A DNA stretch of 64,000 bases from Oculatella sp. LEGE 06141 (GTDB taxonomy: Bacteria; Cyanobacteriota; Cyanobacteriia; Elainellales; Elainellaceae), in NCBI RefSeq assembly GCF_015207605.1, contig NZ_JADEWO010000014.1, forward strand, positions 1 to 64,000. Reading direction: 5' to 3'. Within the stretch, counting starts at the first letter, position 1. Each line of letters opens with the position of its first letter. The notes under the pieces were generated by a model that saw nothing but the letters and a program-made list of their open reading frames with translations, had not been told where the DNA came from and made no database searches. The translations under genes were made by a program, and so were the position numbers. Below are positions 9,398 through 17,589 of the stretch, in pieces.

Positions 9398-10483
9398 TCA
9401 CATAAACTTAGTTACCATATTGCGGTTCCAATCTTCTGAAATACCTTTAAGTCCTCGTGGAAGAAGGGCTGTTAATCTGTTGTTATCCGGATCTGTCATC
9501 CAAAGGTTAAGCGTTGTCATCCTTGATTCTAATCCTGGAAATACAGTTCCATTATTAGGAAATACTCCAAGCCACTTACCATCGTGTATATCAAAAACTG
9601 CAAATGCCTTTTCAACTCCGCTTGTAAAAACTACCACACCAACAACTGAATCAATTTCCACTCCAAATGGGTGTTTGATAGGGGAATCGAATTTAGTAGT
9701 ACAACCAGTTTTAAGATCTAATATGACGATTGTGTGGCTACGCCAATTGGTAACATAGGCAATATTCTCAGAGGAGATTGCCACACCTGTTGTATCTCCT
9801 TCCCCCCACTCAGGATAGGAGTCGTTGAGTTTAGGTATCCCAACTTCAACTGTTTGAATAACTTCCATCCTGTCGGTATCAACTAAAGATAATGACGACG
9901 AGCCTAAATTTGTTACAACTAATAGCTTCCCGTCGTGAGTTAATTTCCCAAACGCTGGAGCATCACCAACTTGCAAAGTTTCAACTACTTCATGTGCTGA
10001 AGCATCTATCACACTAACAGTATTACTTCGCATGTTCATGACATAACCTTTCTGTCCTTTTCGATCAACTGTAACCCCGTTTGGACCAGCTCCAACTACA
10101 ATCTCCTTAACCACCTCACCAATATTCATATCAATTAGGCTAACTGTAGAATTTTCTCTTGGGCTAGCTGTAGCAGTGTTTTGAAATCTGGAGTTTGTTA
10201 CATAAGCGAACTGTCCAGATGGAAGAACCTTAGCTTGCCAGGGTCGGCTACCTGCTTGCAGTTCAACAGTATGAATAATTGACAGCTTCGCTAAACTCAA
10301 AATTGATACATTATCACTTTCCTCATTAGGAATTAGTAAATAGCGGTGATCTGGAGTGAAAGCAGGTAATCCTGGTCTTCGCCCATTTGGCATTAATGAA
10401 ATAGCAATAAACATCGGGCTGTGAACATCTGCATTGTCAATTCTATAACCAGGTACGTTTACTTTAGTTAGGATTGAGTCCAT
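9398..10483 (-). CDS. YVTN-family beta-propeller protein
   Basis: A 361-residue protein built of repeated blades with the YVTN signature, for example YVTNSRF, YVMNMRSNTVSVID and YVTNWRSHTIVILD. It probably folds as a seven-bladed propeller like lactonase-family and surface-layer YVTN proteins. No signal peptide is visible, so it is predicted cytosolic or exported by another route. It is clearly homologous to the 15435-16475 product: both contain EWG.GDTT followed by YVTNWRS near the same place. The two paralogues flank a protease and a MauG-type peroxidase. Substrate and activity are unknown. Codon use is AT-rich and there are no HIP1 sites, unlike the neighbouring backbone. Confidence 0.85.
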   Translation of the reverse strand: MDSILTKVNVPGYRIDNADVHSPMFIAISLMPNGRRPGLPAFTPDHRYLLIPNEESDNVSILSLAKLSIIHTVELQAGSRPWQAKVLPSGQFAYVTNSRFQNTATASPRENSTVSLIDMNIGEVVKEIVVGAGPNGVTVDRKGQKGYVMNMRSNTVSVIDASAHEVVETLQVGDAPAFGKLTHDGKLLVVTNLGSSSLSLVDTDRMEVIQTVEVGIPKLNDSYPEWGEGDTTGVAISSENIAYVTNWRSHTIVILDLKTGCTTKFDSPIKHPFGVEIDSVVGVVVFTSGVEKAFAVFDIHDGKWLGVFPNNGTVFPGLESRMTTLNLWMTDPDNNRLTALLPRGLKGISEDWNRNMVTKFM

Positions 10484-10524
10484 ATCATTCTCTCAACTTG
10501 AAAAGTTTGGTTCTATCGCCTGAA

Positions 10525-10655
10525 CTATACGTGTCGGAACGGACTGTAACGAATTTTTAGGTCTTTGGGCATTTCAAATCGCTTAATAATGTTCACGGAG
10601 AGCATCAGCATACGGAAAACGATAGAGCAAAAATTTTTGAGTTAGATTTTCTTAA
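10525..10655 (-). pseudogene. Transposase C-terminal remnant (frameshifted)
   Basis: On the minus strand one frame reads ENLTQKFLLYRFPYADALRE and stops. After a single frameshift near 10590 it continues as KRFEMPKDLKIRYSPFRHV and a stop at 10525. The two pieces together look like the C-terminal end of a degraded coding region, and their flavour is that of a transposase tail. No start, no catalytic residues and no terminal repeats remain. The rest of the 10484-10792 gap holds no other gene that I can see. Confidence 0.35.
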
Positions 10656-10792
10656 ACTTGCATTCCGATAGCTAGTTCTATGGAAAATTCCCGGGAATCA
10701 GTTGCTCTCTTAAGAATAACCTTAGTAATGTTGATAAATACTAAGCTAAATTTGTAAGCCTTAGTGTAAAATACACAAGCTGTCATGTCTCT

Positions 10793-12466
10793 TTAGGGAG
10801 AACTTCGTCGTTTCTGAGCCTCAGCTACTGCTCGAGCCGCATTCACCTTACCAAACCCAAACCAGTCACAGCGTTCTGCACTATCGTACTGACCACGGTT
10901 TGTATTGAAGATAATGTCTGGATCAGAATCAACAATTTTATCAGCTGTTAATTGTAGAATCTCTTTAACTTCAACAGCTGTTAATTCAGGATTTACAGAC
11001 AAGACTAAGGCAGCAACACCAGCTACTAATGGAGTAGCACTAGAGGTTCCACCAAAGTAACCTGTATAGCGACTGTTAGGGGCAAACCCAATACCAAACC
11101 TTTCATTATCTGTTGTCCAAATGGTTCGACCAGGAACAAACTTTTGTGGATCAAGGGGATGAGAGTTATCGCTTGGTGCACAGATGTTGACTTCAGGTCC
11201 CCAGTTACTATAAGCAGCATGCTTATTGAGACTAGTAGAAGCAGCAACAGTGATTACATCAGGATGGGCAGCGAATCCGTTTAGAATGGGACCTGTTGTT
11301 GTTTGTTGTATACCTAAACCAGGATTTAACCAAATAAAGCCGCCACTATTTAGTGGATCATTAATTGGTGCATTGAAATTACCAGCAGCAACACAAATTA
11401 CACATCCTTTACCGTGAGGACCTCCAGAATTCGCCAAATAAGCAAGTTTGTCAGAGACAGCTTTTGAAAGTGGTGCAAATGCAGGAGGAGGTCCCCAACT
11501 ACATGAAATAACATTAGCTTGCTTACCAACTTCTTCAAAAATTTCAATTAACAGATTATCATCCAACTGCAAAGGGCACCTTACAGGCATAAAAGCACAA
11601 CCATGTGCTATCCCTACAACTCCACGCCCGTTACTCTCTGCAATTGCTACCCCAGCGCAAGGTGTACCATGATAGTTTCCTAATTGAGAATCTGGAAATG
11701 GGCTTGCGTCTCCATCTATGTAATCTTTTGGAAAGACTATTTTATTCTCTCCTTTGAAATCGGGATGCCCAAGATCAAACCCGTCATCCAGGACTGCCAC
11801 AATAACACTACGTTCGCCACGTGTTATGTCCCAGGCTGTTGGAGCCATGACTGAAGCTTCTGAAATCAATTGCGGTCCTGAATGTGCATCTAAATGCCAT
11901 TGCTGACGAAAAAGAGGATCCGGGGGAATAAACATAGTCTGGAAGCGGTTGACTATATTCGGCTCAGCAGAGATGACCTCTTCTTCTTCCATCAATCGAT
12001 TTGCAATCTTAATTGGATTCTCACCACTATTTGTAGTTACTTGAACTAAATACGCATTATTCTCGTATTCTCTAACTAACTTTAAACTATATTTATTGAA
12101 AAGTGAATTGATTACAGCAAGTTCTGCTCCTGCTTCAAAGCGCACAATAATCTTGTTAGTAAGATAGAATACTGTACCTTCTGCACCTTCAAGAAGGTAA
12201 GCATGGTGAGCAACAGCTCTAAATGCTTCAGAGCGCAATGCAGACATAGCAGAATCTCGCTCAGTCATGCTAGTTTCAACTTTATAAACTTGATTAGTAA
12301 TGGGACTAATACCCTTTATCCCTGGAGCGCTCTTTATTTTATCCAATTGCTCAGAGTTAGAAGGCATAACCGTAAAACGATCAAGGGATTTTTCTAAATT
12401 AATTTTTTGACCGTTTCTCCACATATAGTTTCCATACGATTCAAAGTTAGAGGACGGTACAACCAT
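10793..12466 (-). CDS. Subtilisin-like serine protease (peptidase family S8)
   Basis: A 557-residue protein with the full S8 triad: Asp227 in VAVLDDG, His266 in YHGTPCAG and Ser at about 474 in GGTSSATP. The oxyanion Asn lies in VAAGNFN. Residues 1-190 look like a prosegment (inhibitor_I9-like: IVRFEAGAE and PNIVNRFQ before the catalytic core). No signal peptide is seen, so it is probably intracellular. It stands alone between a propeller gene and the MauG operon. Subtilisins linked to quinoprotein or MauG-type systems can process partner proteins. Whether that holds here is an inference from neighbourhood only. Confidence 0.92.
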   Translation of the reverse strand: MVVPSSNFESYGNYMWRNGQKINLEKSLDRFTVMPSNSEQLDKIKSAPGIKGISPITNQVYKVETSMTERDSAMSALRSEAFRAVAHHAYLLEGAEGTVFYLTNKIIVRFEAGAELAVINSLFNKYSLKLVREYENNAYLVQVTTNSGENPIKIANRLMEEEEVISAEPNIVNRFQTMFIPPDPLFRQQWHLDAHSGPQLISEASVMAPTAWDITRGERSVIVAVLDDGFDLGHPDFKGENKIVFPKDYIDGDASPFPDSQLGNYHGTPCAGVAIAESNGRGVVGIAHGCAFMPVRCPLQLDDNLLIEIFEEVGKQANVISCSWGPPPAFAPLSKAVSDKLAYLANSGGPHGKGCVICVAAGNFNAPINDPLNSGGFIWLNPGLGIQQTTTGPILNGFAAHPDVITVAASTSLNKHAAYSNWGPEVNICAPSDNSHPLDPQKFVPGRTIWTTDNERFGIGFAPNSRYTGYFGGTSSATPLVAGVAALVLSVNPELTAVEVKEILQLTADKIVDSDPDIIFNTNRGQYDSAERCDWFGFGKVNAARAVAEAQKRRSSP

Positions 12467-13120
12467 ATTACTTTCCTCAAGTATTTAGCTTATGAACATA
12501 AATTTAATAAGCAGTTTTTTGAAACCTGTAACTCCGATCCAGAGTTTCCTCCTGCACCTATCCGAGAATTAAACAAAATCTCTATGCAAATACAAAAAGC
12601 CAGAATATAGATTCCACTATAGGGTTATAGCCAACAAAAAATTGTTTAAAATTCCTTCATATATTTAAGTTTTAACTGTTGATATTTACTATCTTCGATC
12701 TACCTTAAAAGTTATGTAATTAAATATAGGACTTACGCATTGACAGAAAAACAAGGTGTGAATCGACCTCGCCTGGTATCAGAGACTACAATTCAGGACT
12801 GACTCAATAGCAAATTTGCCTCCATATTTCTATTTGGCTGTGTCTCTTAGAATCGCTCAAACGTTGCAACTACATTCATGCATACTTTGAGTCATTTGGA
12901 TAGTGCGTAAGTCCTAAAATAATCTAGTTTTTCAAAAAATGTAAAAACTTTACCTATAATTCAAAGTAATAAAAACCATCTTGAAGTTTTAATAACTTTA
13001 CTATTAATTCTTTTAATAATCAATACATTTTATTAAAATCACTTGAATTACTAATCCTAGCAGTAGTACTAAGTTAGGAGCTTGGATGGAGCAAATTAAA
13101 TTCTGGGGTTTGCTTTTCTT
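12467..13120. other. 650-base AT-rich intergenic region holding a MITE
   Basis: The region lies between the divergently transcribed protease and the secreted-protein gene. It must contain both promoters, but it is too AT-rich for me to pick them. The one discrete element is the MITE at 12727-12916. No further coding frame with a ribosome site was seen. Confidence 0.6.
12727..12916. mobile_element. 190-bp MITE with 13-bp terminal inverted repeats
   Basis: Left end TAGGACTTACGCA (12727-12739) and right end TGCGTAAGTCCTA (12904-12916) are perfect inverted repeats. The element is flanked on both sides by AAATA (12722-12726 and 12917-12921), which fits a 5-bp target duplication. It has no coding capacity, so it must be mobilised in trans by a transposase recognising these ends. 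Termini of the type GGACTTACGCA are, to my knowledge, common in cyanobacterial genomes. It lies in the intergenic space upstream of the secreted-protein/MauG genes. Confidence 0.75.
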
Positions 13121-14251
13121 ATGAAAGTTTTCTGGACAATTGCTAAATTCTTTTCTTTAGTGCTGGTTTTTTGCATTGCTCTTTCAAGTAATGCATGTGC
13201 CGATAATGGTTTATCGATTGGTTTTGATGAAAAAACTGATAGACCTAACGCTTTCATTGCATGGCGTAACACCCAAAGAATTCTTGAAGTTGAACTCGAA
13301 GTAAAGAACTATAGCGACGAACAAGCTACAGGCTATCTTGAAGTTTCCATTCTTAATGAAGAAGGACAAGTCCTATTAAGTAATTCAAAACCACAAGATA
13401 CACCCCAAACAGTCACACTTCCACCACGCGCAAAAGGTGGTGCAGAAGGCAGAATTGTGCAAATGAAAGGCACTTTTGCCATGAATTCGCTTATTGATGA
13501 ACTAGATAGAGCGAATTCTCCTTATTCATTAAGAGCCAAGGTTACTCCTGTTGACGAAACTTCAGGAGCAAGCGTCATTGCTGTAAAGAGTTTTAACGTC
13601 AACTCTAAAATAAAACCTGACGCAGTACACTTCCATGACTATACGTTTAGAAACAATACTGAGAAACCATTGAATGTGGTTTGGAAGCTCTCCTCGTCGG
13701 ATCTACCTGATGGATGGATTATGTATACAGAGCACAAGGAGGAACAGGAAAACCAAATTATGCCTGGTGAGACAATAAATGGATATATAACTATTAAAAC
13801 TCCAGGAACTCTTAAAGAGGGACAACATATTGATACGAGAGTCACTGCAGTTGATAAAGAGACGCAACAACCTCTGTTTCAAGATGAATGGTTTACAGTT
13901 TATGACACAACACCTCCTGAAACGACTGGACTAGGATATTCAGTTGATCCCGAAACTGGCATAATTGAGGTTACCTTTGCTGCTAGTGATACAGTATCCA
14001 TGCTTAAAGAAGCTAGTGGAGTCCGAGTTGAGTATTCTACTGATAACGGGTTGACATACTCTGACAAAACTATGTTCTACCTTGCGGGCAACTTCGTTGG
14101 ACCAACCAAATTTAAGGCTAATTTAGGTCCATTTGCGCCTGGTACCAATCTAAAAGTGAACGCCATAGCAGAAGATATAGCAGGCAACAGTGTGAAGCGG
14201 ATAATTGAGCCAATTCAGATTGTTGCAGTTTCAGATCCTAGTTTTACTTGA
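13121..14251 (+). CDS. Secreted beta-sandwich protein of unknown function
   Basis: A 376-residue protein with a signal peptide (MKVFWTIAKFF, hydrophobic core, then SSNACADN). The Cys in SNAC could make it a lipoprotein, but the box is poor. The rest appears to be several Ig/FN3-like beta domains with no catalytic motif. A segment DTTPPETTGLGYSVDPETG begins a last domain typical of bacterial Ig-like repeats. It is 24 bases upstream of the MauG-type peroxidase gene on the same strand, so the two are probably co-transcribed and both exported. It could be a scaffold or a substrate of the peroxidase. I do not recognise a named family. Confidence 0.7.
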   Translation: MKVFWTIAKFFSLVLVFCIALSSNACADNGLSIGFDEKTDRPNAFIAWRNTQRILEVELEVKNYSDEQATGYLEVSILNEEGQVLLSNSKPQDTPQTVTLPPRAKGGAEGRIVQMKGTFAMNSLIDELDRANSPYSLRAKVTPVDETSGASVIAVKSFNVNSKIKPDAVHFHDYTFRNNTEKPLNVVWKLSSSDLPDGWIMYTEHKEEQENQIMPGETINGYITIKTPGTLKEGQHIDTRVTAVDKETQQPLFQDEWFTVYDTTPPETTGLGYSVDPETGIIEVTFAASDTVSMLKEASGVRVEYSTDNGLTYSDKTMFYLAGNFVGPTKFKANLGPFAPGTNLKVNAIAEDIAGNSVKRIIEPIQIVAVSDPSFT

Positions 14252-14275
14252 CAACCCTCCATTGCTCAGTTACGG

Positions 14276-15379
14276 ATGTATAGACAAGTGGTTATCAAAA
14301 TAGCCAAACAGCTTCTTGTGCTTTCAGCATTGGTAATAGCCATAGCGACTACTATCTCACCGATTCTAAATGCTAACGCAATTACTACAGATGTGAGTTC
14401 CTCTCCTGAAGCTACTGTTCCAATGGATCTTGGCTTAATGTCACCTAATTTTCCGACTGGTAAGCCACCTAAAAATTCTGAAGTTTTGCTGGGTAAAGAT
14501 CTTTTTGATGATGCTGTATTGTCCAGTAATGGGCAAATCAGTTGCGCTACGTGTCATCGCTCTACTCATGGATTTGCAGATAATCGAGCTTTATCTTTAG
14601 GTATTAATAATCAGGAAGGTATTCGTAATACACCAACTGTTTGGAATGCAGCATTTTTGGATCATTTATCGTGGGATGGTAAGAATTCTTCTCTTGAACA
14701 GCAGGTACTAGCAGCTCTTTTTAATCCTAAAGAGATGGGTCTTTATCCAGAACTTCTTAAGGCGCGTGTTGAAAAAAAATATGGTCAACAACTCCGTGAG
14801 ATTTATGGTGAAAGTTCTGCTGACAGCGTGGCGAAAGCAATAGCTGCATATCAAAGAACTATGGTTGCAGGTGATTCTCCTTTTGATCGATACCTATATG
14901 GCAAACAGCAGGACGCTATTAGCCAGTCAGCGAAACGAGGCTTCAAAATATTTCTTGGTGAAGCTCGATGCGTTGAATGTCACACTATTCGATGCAAAGA
15001 ATGCCATCCTTTTGGTGGTTCAACAGCACTATTTACCGATAATCGGTTTCACAATGTTGGCATTGGTTTTAATGAAAAAGGGATTATAGAGGACTTGGGC
15101 CGAGCATCCATAACAGAGCGTCCAGAGGATATAGGAGCTTTTCGTACACCAACTCTCCGAAATATAGAGCTAACTGCTCCCTACATGCATAATGGCAGCT
15201 TAAATACCCTGGAAGAAGTTATAGATCACTATAACAAAGGAGGAATTTCAAATAAAAATCTAGATCCAGAAATGCATGAACTCAATTTTAGTGAGAGGGA
15301 CAAACAGGATTTAATTGCATTTCTTAAAGCTCTCACTAGTGTAAAACTAAAAGCTCAAATTGCTAGCCAGTTAAAGTAG
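14276..15379 (+). CDS. MauG/cytochrome c peroxidase family protein with three CxxCH motifs
   Basis: A 367-residue exported protein (signal peptide in residues 1-36). Haem motif CATCH is at 90-94, as in the N-terminal domain of bacterial dihaem peroxidases. CVECH is at 232-236, followed after only three residues by CKECH at 240-244, and then by the family segment FTDNRFHNVGIGF. Other family landmarks are RNTPTVWNA (near 117) and FRTPTLRNIELTAPYMHNGS. Dihaem peroxidases reduce peroxide in the periplasm or, as MauG, oxidise Trp or Tyr on a partner protein. The third CxxCH is unusual. The gene is co-oriented with a secreted beta-sandwich gene and a YVTN propeller gene (55-base gap). Confidence 0.9.
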   Translation: MYRQVVIKIAKQLLVLSALVIAIATTISPILNANAITTDVSSSPEATVPMDLGLMSPNFPTGKPPKNSEVLLGKDLFDDAVLSSNGQISCATCHRSTHGFADNRALSLGINNQEGIRNTPTVWNAAFLDHLSWDGKNSSLEQQVLAALFNPKEMGLYPELLKARVEKKYGQQLREIYGESSADSVAKAIAAYQRTMVAGDSPFDRYLYGKQQDAISQSAKRGFKIFLGEARCVECHTIRCKECHPFGGSTALFTDNRFHNVGIGFNEKGIIEDLGRASITERPEDIGAFRTPTLRNIELTAPYMHNGSLNTLEEVIDHYNKGGISNKNLDPEMHELNFSERDKQDLIAFLKALTSVKLKAQIASQLK

Positions 15380-15434
15380 CATGTTTGGGACATCTTGAGT
15401 TGAGCTGACACTTTCTTTGAAAAGTCCTTACAAT

Positions 15435-16475
15435 ATGACAAATTCTCCTTCTAATCCTACCTGTCCACTTTGTATCCACATTAATCTTGCACCTGAAGGA
15501 CTTCATCCTGGCTTAATGGCGATTACACCTGATAATCGCTTTCTGGTGATTCCGTGCCAAGATAGCAACAATGTGATTTTCTTAAGTATTGAGAATTTGA
15601 CAATTACCAAAGTTATTCCATTAGGAGATGGTTCTTGTCCATGGATGGCACAAATAACACCTGATGGAGCCTTTGCACTTATAACACTAGCCAGATTCTC
15701 TACTGATGGAAGTGCAATCTCCACCGACAACTCATCTGTTGCTGTGATTGATCTGAACAATCAGTCTCTTGTTCGAGAAGTTCAAGTTGGTGTTGGTCCG
15801 AATGGAATTGCTATTGAGGATGATGGTTCTCGTGCTTTTGTTGCAAATTCTAGAAGCAACAACATCAGTGTTATAGATCTACTAACTTGGCAAGTAACAC
15901 ACACAATCCAGGTTGGGAAAGGACCTTTCAACGTTGTTATTGATTTGCTACATGATCTTCTTGTTGTCGTTAATTTTGAAGATGCCAGCTTGTCATTAGT
16001 TGACCTTAGCTCTCTTCAAGTAACAGCTACAATTTCTGTTGGCAATAGTAGTCTTTCGGAACCAAATCCTGAATGGGGACTTGGAGACACAACTTGGTTT
16101 ACAGTTGGTCCAACTGGTTTGGGATACGTAACAAATTGGCGAAGTAATCAAATCGTGATAGTAGATTTAGAAAATCAGGTAGTCTTAAATCAGCTTGAAT
16201 CTCCTCTCAGACACCCGTTTGAAATTCGTTATCGAGGAGAAGGATCGCATTTATCTGTTGCAGGCGATATTGAAGGGCGTGTAACCATGTTTGAACCAGA
16301 GACAGGAAATGTGCTTGAAGAGCTTGATACAAGAAGAAGCCTCCCTCCGACAGGTCCAGCGACAGAATATAATTCTTGGTTAAATGATCCGAATAATAAT
16401 TCTATGGTCTTATTTGCCCCTCAAGGTCTCAATAATTTAAGTGCTATGATCAACATCCCAATGAAACACCTTTGA
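15435..16475 (+). CDS. YVTN-family beta-propeller protein (paralogue)
   Basis: About 346 residues from the ATG at 15435. A TTG at 15417 is also in frame, but neither start has a strong ribosome site. The blades repeat motifs such as VANSRSNNISVIDL and YVTNWRSNQIVIVDL. It is homologous to the 9398-10483 product on the opposite strand, including the EWGLGDTT segment. An N-terminal CPLC pair of cysteines is a difference. No signal peptide is seen. It follows the MauG-type gene and may form the third gene of that operon. The function is unknown. Propellers of this type occur in amine dehydrogenases and in many uncharacterised surface proteins. Confidence 0.85.
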   Translation: MTNSPSNPTCPLCIHINLAPEGLHPGLMAITPDNRFLVIPCQDSNNVIFLSIENLTITKVIPLGDGSCPWMAQITPDGAFALITLARFSTDGSAISTDNSSVAVIDLNNQSLVREVQVGVGPNGIAIEDDGSRAFVANSRSNNISVIDLLTWQVTHTIQVGKGPFNVVIDLLHDLLVVVNFEDASLSLVDLSSLQVTATISVGNSSLSEPNPEWGLGDTTWFTVGPTGLGYVTNWRSNQIVIVDLENQVVLNQLESPLRHPFEIRYRGEGSHLSVAGDIEGRVTMFEPETGNVLEELDTRRSLPPTGPATEYNSWLNDPNNNSMVLFAPQGLNNLSAMINIPMKHL

Positions 16476-16585
16476 GAAAACGAGAAGTGTAATTGGAACT
16501 TGGATTCAGTTTCTGCTGTGCTCTCACATGCTCTGTCTGAAACAAATACTTAATAATCTATTGAGGTCTCTATAACCTTATCAAT

Positions 16586-17191
16586 TTATGCTTTACCACT
16601 GTAGCGATACCATGGCAGCATCGCTTCTTTTCCGCCAAAAGAACGTACGGCTGTTTCTAGCTGGAACTTTCCTTCAGAAACTGCCAAAATACTTTGACAG
16701 TTGACTCGCTCAGCCCACAACATCCAAGTTTCAATTTGTGTTTCGTGTCGTCCTGATTCTGTATGAACTTGCTCACTGTGTACTAAGAGCCGTTGCTCAA
16801 GTTCCTTGACTTTCTGACCTGATGACAGCATAGTACCGTTTTGCTCTATTACTCCATAGAGATTACGAGCCTGCTCTGAGAGGTTCTCAAACTGCCATAA
16901 GTCGTGAGAATTAGCCATTGCAAGTATCGAAGACCATAGCCGTCTGTGGACAAAAGTTACTTTGCCCAACACTAACTTACTCACCAGCACATCAGGATGC
17001 TCTACTACAGTATTCAGACACTCATATATAGTTTGAGCATCTGGATGAGACCACCATGATCCTCGAACTACTTCACCTGTTACAAAAGACACAATATTTG
17101 GTAAATTTTTGTCCTGTTGAAGTAGCAAACCATGTTCAACCAATTTAACTAGTAGGGATTCAGGGGTCTTTAATCTCTGCTCTTTATTCAT
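16586..17191 (-). CDS. Conserved-looking protein of unknown function
   Basis: 201 residues from the ATG at 17191; a TTG three codons upstream is possible. The sequence looks like a helical, cytosolic protein with a GSWWSHPDAQTIYECL segment at about residues 46-61 and VTFVHRRLWSSIL at about 80. A second half carries a short coiled-coil-like region (EQRLLVHSEQ). No catalytic motif or membrane segment is seen. I recall similar 200-residue hypothetical proteins in diverse bacteria but cannot name the family. It is convergent with the propeller gene. Confidence 0.6.
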   Translation of the reverse strand: MNKEQRLKTPESLLVKLVEHGLLLQQDKNLPNIVSFVTGEVVRGSWWSHPDAQTIYECLNTVVEHPDVLVSKLVLGKVTFVHRRLWSSILAMANSHDLWQFENLSEQARNLYGVIEQNGTMLSSGQKVKELEQRLLVHSEQVHTESGRHETQIETWMLWAERVNCQSILAVSEGKFQLETAVRSFGGKEAMLPWYRYSGKA

Positions 17192-17589
17192 CAGAAGCAA
17201 TGAAGTCGTGCTGATAATACTAGTCTAAAGTAATTCAGGGTTATTAACCTGGAACCATGAGAGATTGTAGAGTGAGGATGGAACCGTTTAGGATCAGGGA
17301 ATGGAAGATTTTATAGTTGCTTTCTAAATCCAAAACTGGTAGTCCTATTTGGGAAAGACTGGAGAATGATCAGGCATTGTCAGAAACCTTACAGCACTGG
17401 ATTGACCATTTCAGTCTATTTTTCTTCTTCCTTCCCTCAATGGCACTACCCGAAAACTTAGAACCGTTTGCATCAGCAGGCAATCTACCTGCTAAATATA
17501 AAAGAAATCTCACTCGTATCAGCTATCAATTAATAGGTTGACTGATTTTAGTTAGAACTGTTAGTAAGCACTATCTGAATTAATCACCG
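17192..17589. other. 400-base gap without a convincing gene
   Basis: It lies upstream of the 16586-17191 gene and downstream of the polymerase-like gene. A TTG-started frame of 74 codons exists at 17317-17541, and a 12-codon frame with GTGAGG upstream starts near 17279. Neither looks like a known protein, although the longer one contains a coherent WERLENDQALSETL helix. It may be a decayed gene. Confidence 0.4.

Noticed and set aside
17317-17541. 74-codon frame as a gene
   Set aside because: TTG start without a ribosome site, no recognisable domain and an odd Phe run. Left as a possible decayed gene within the gap entry.
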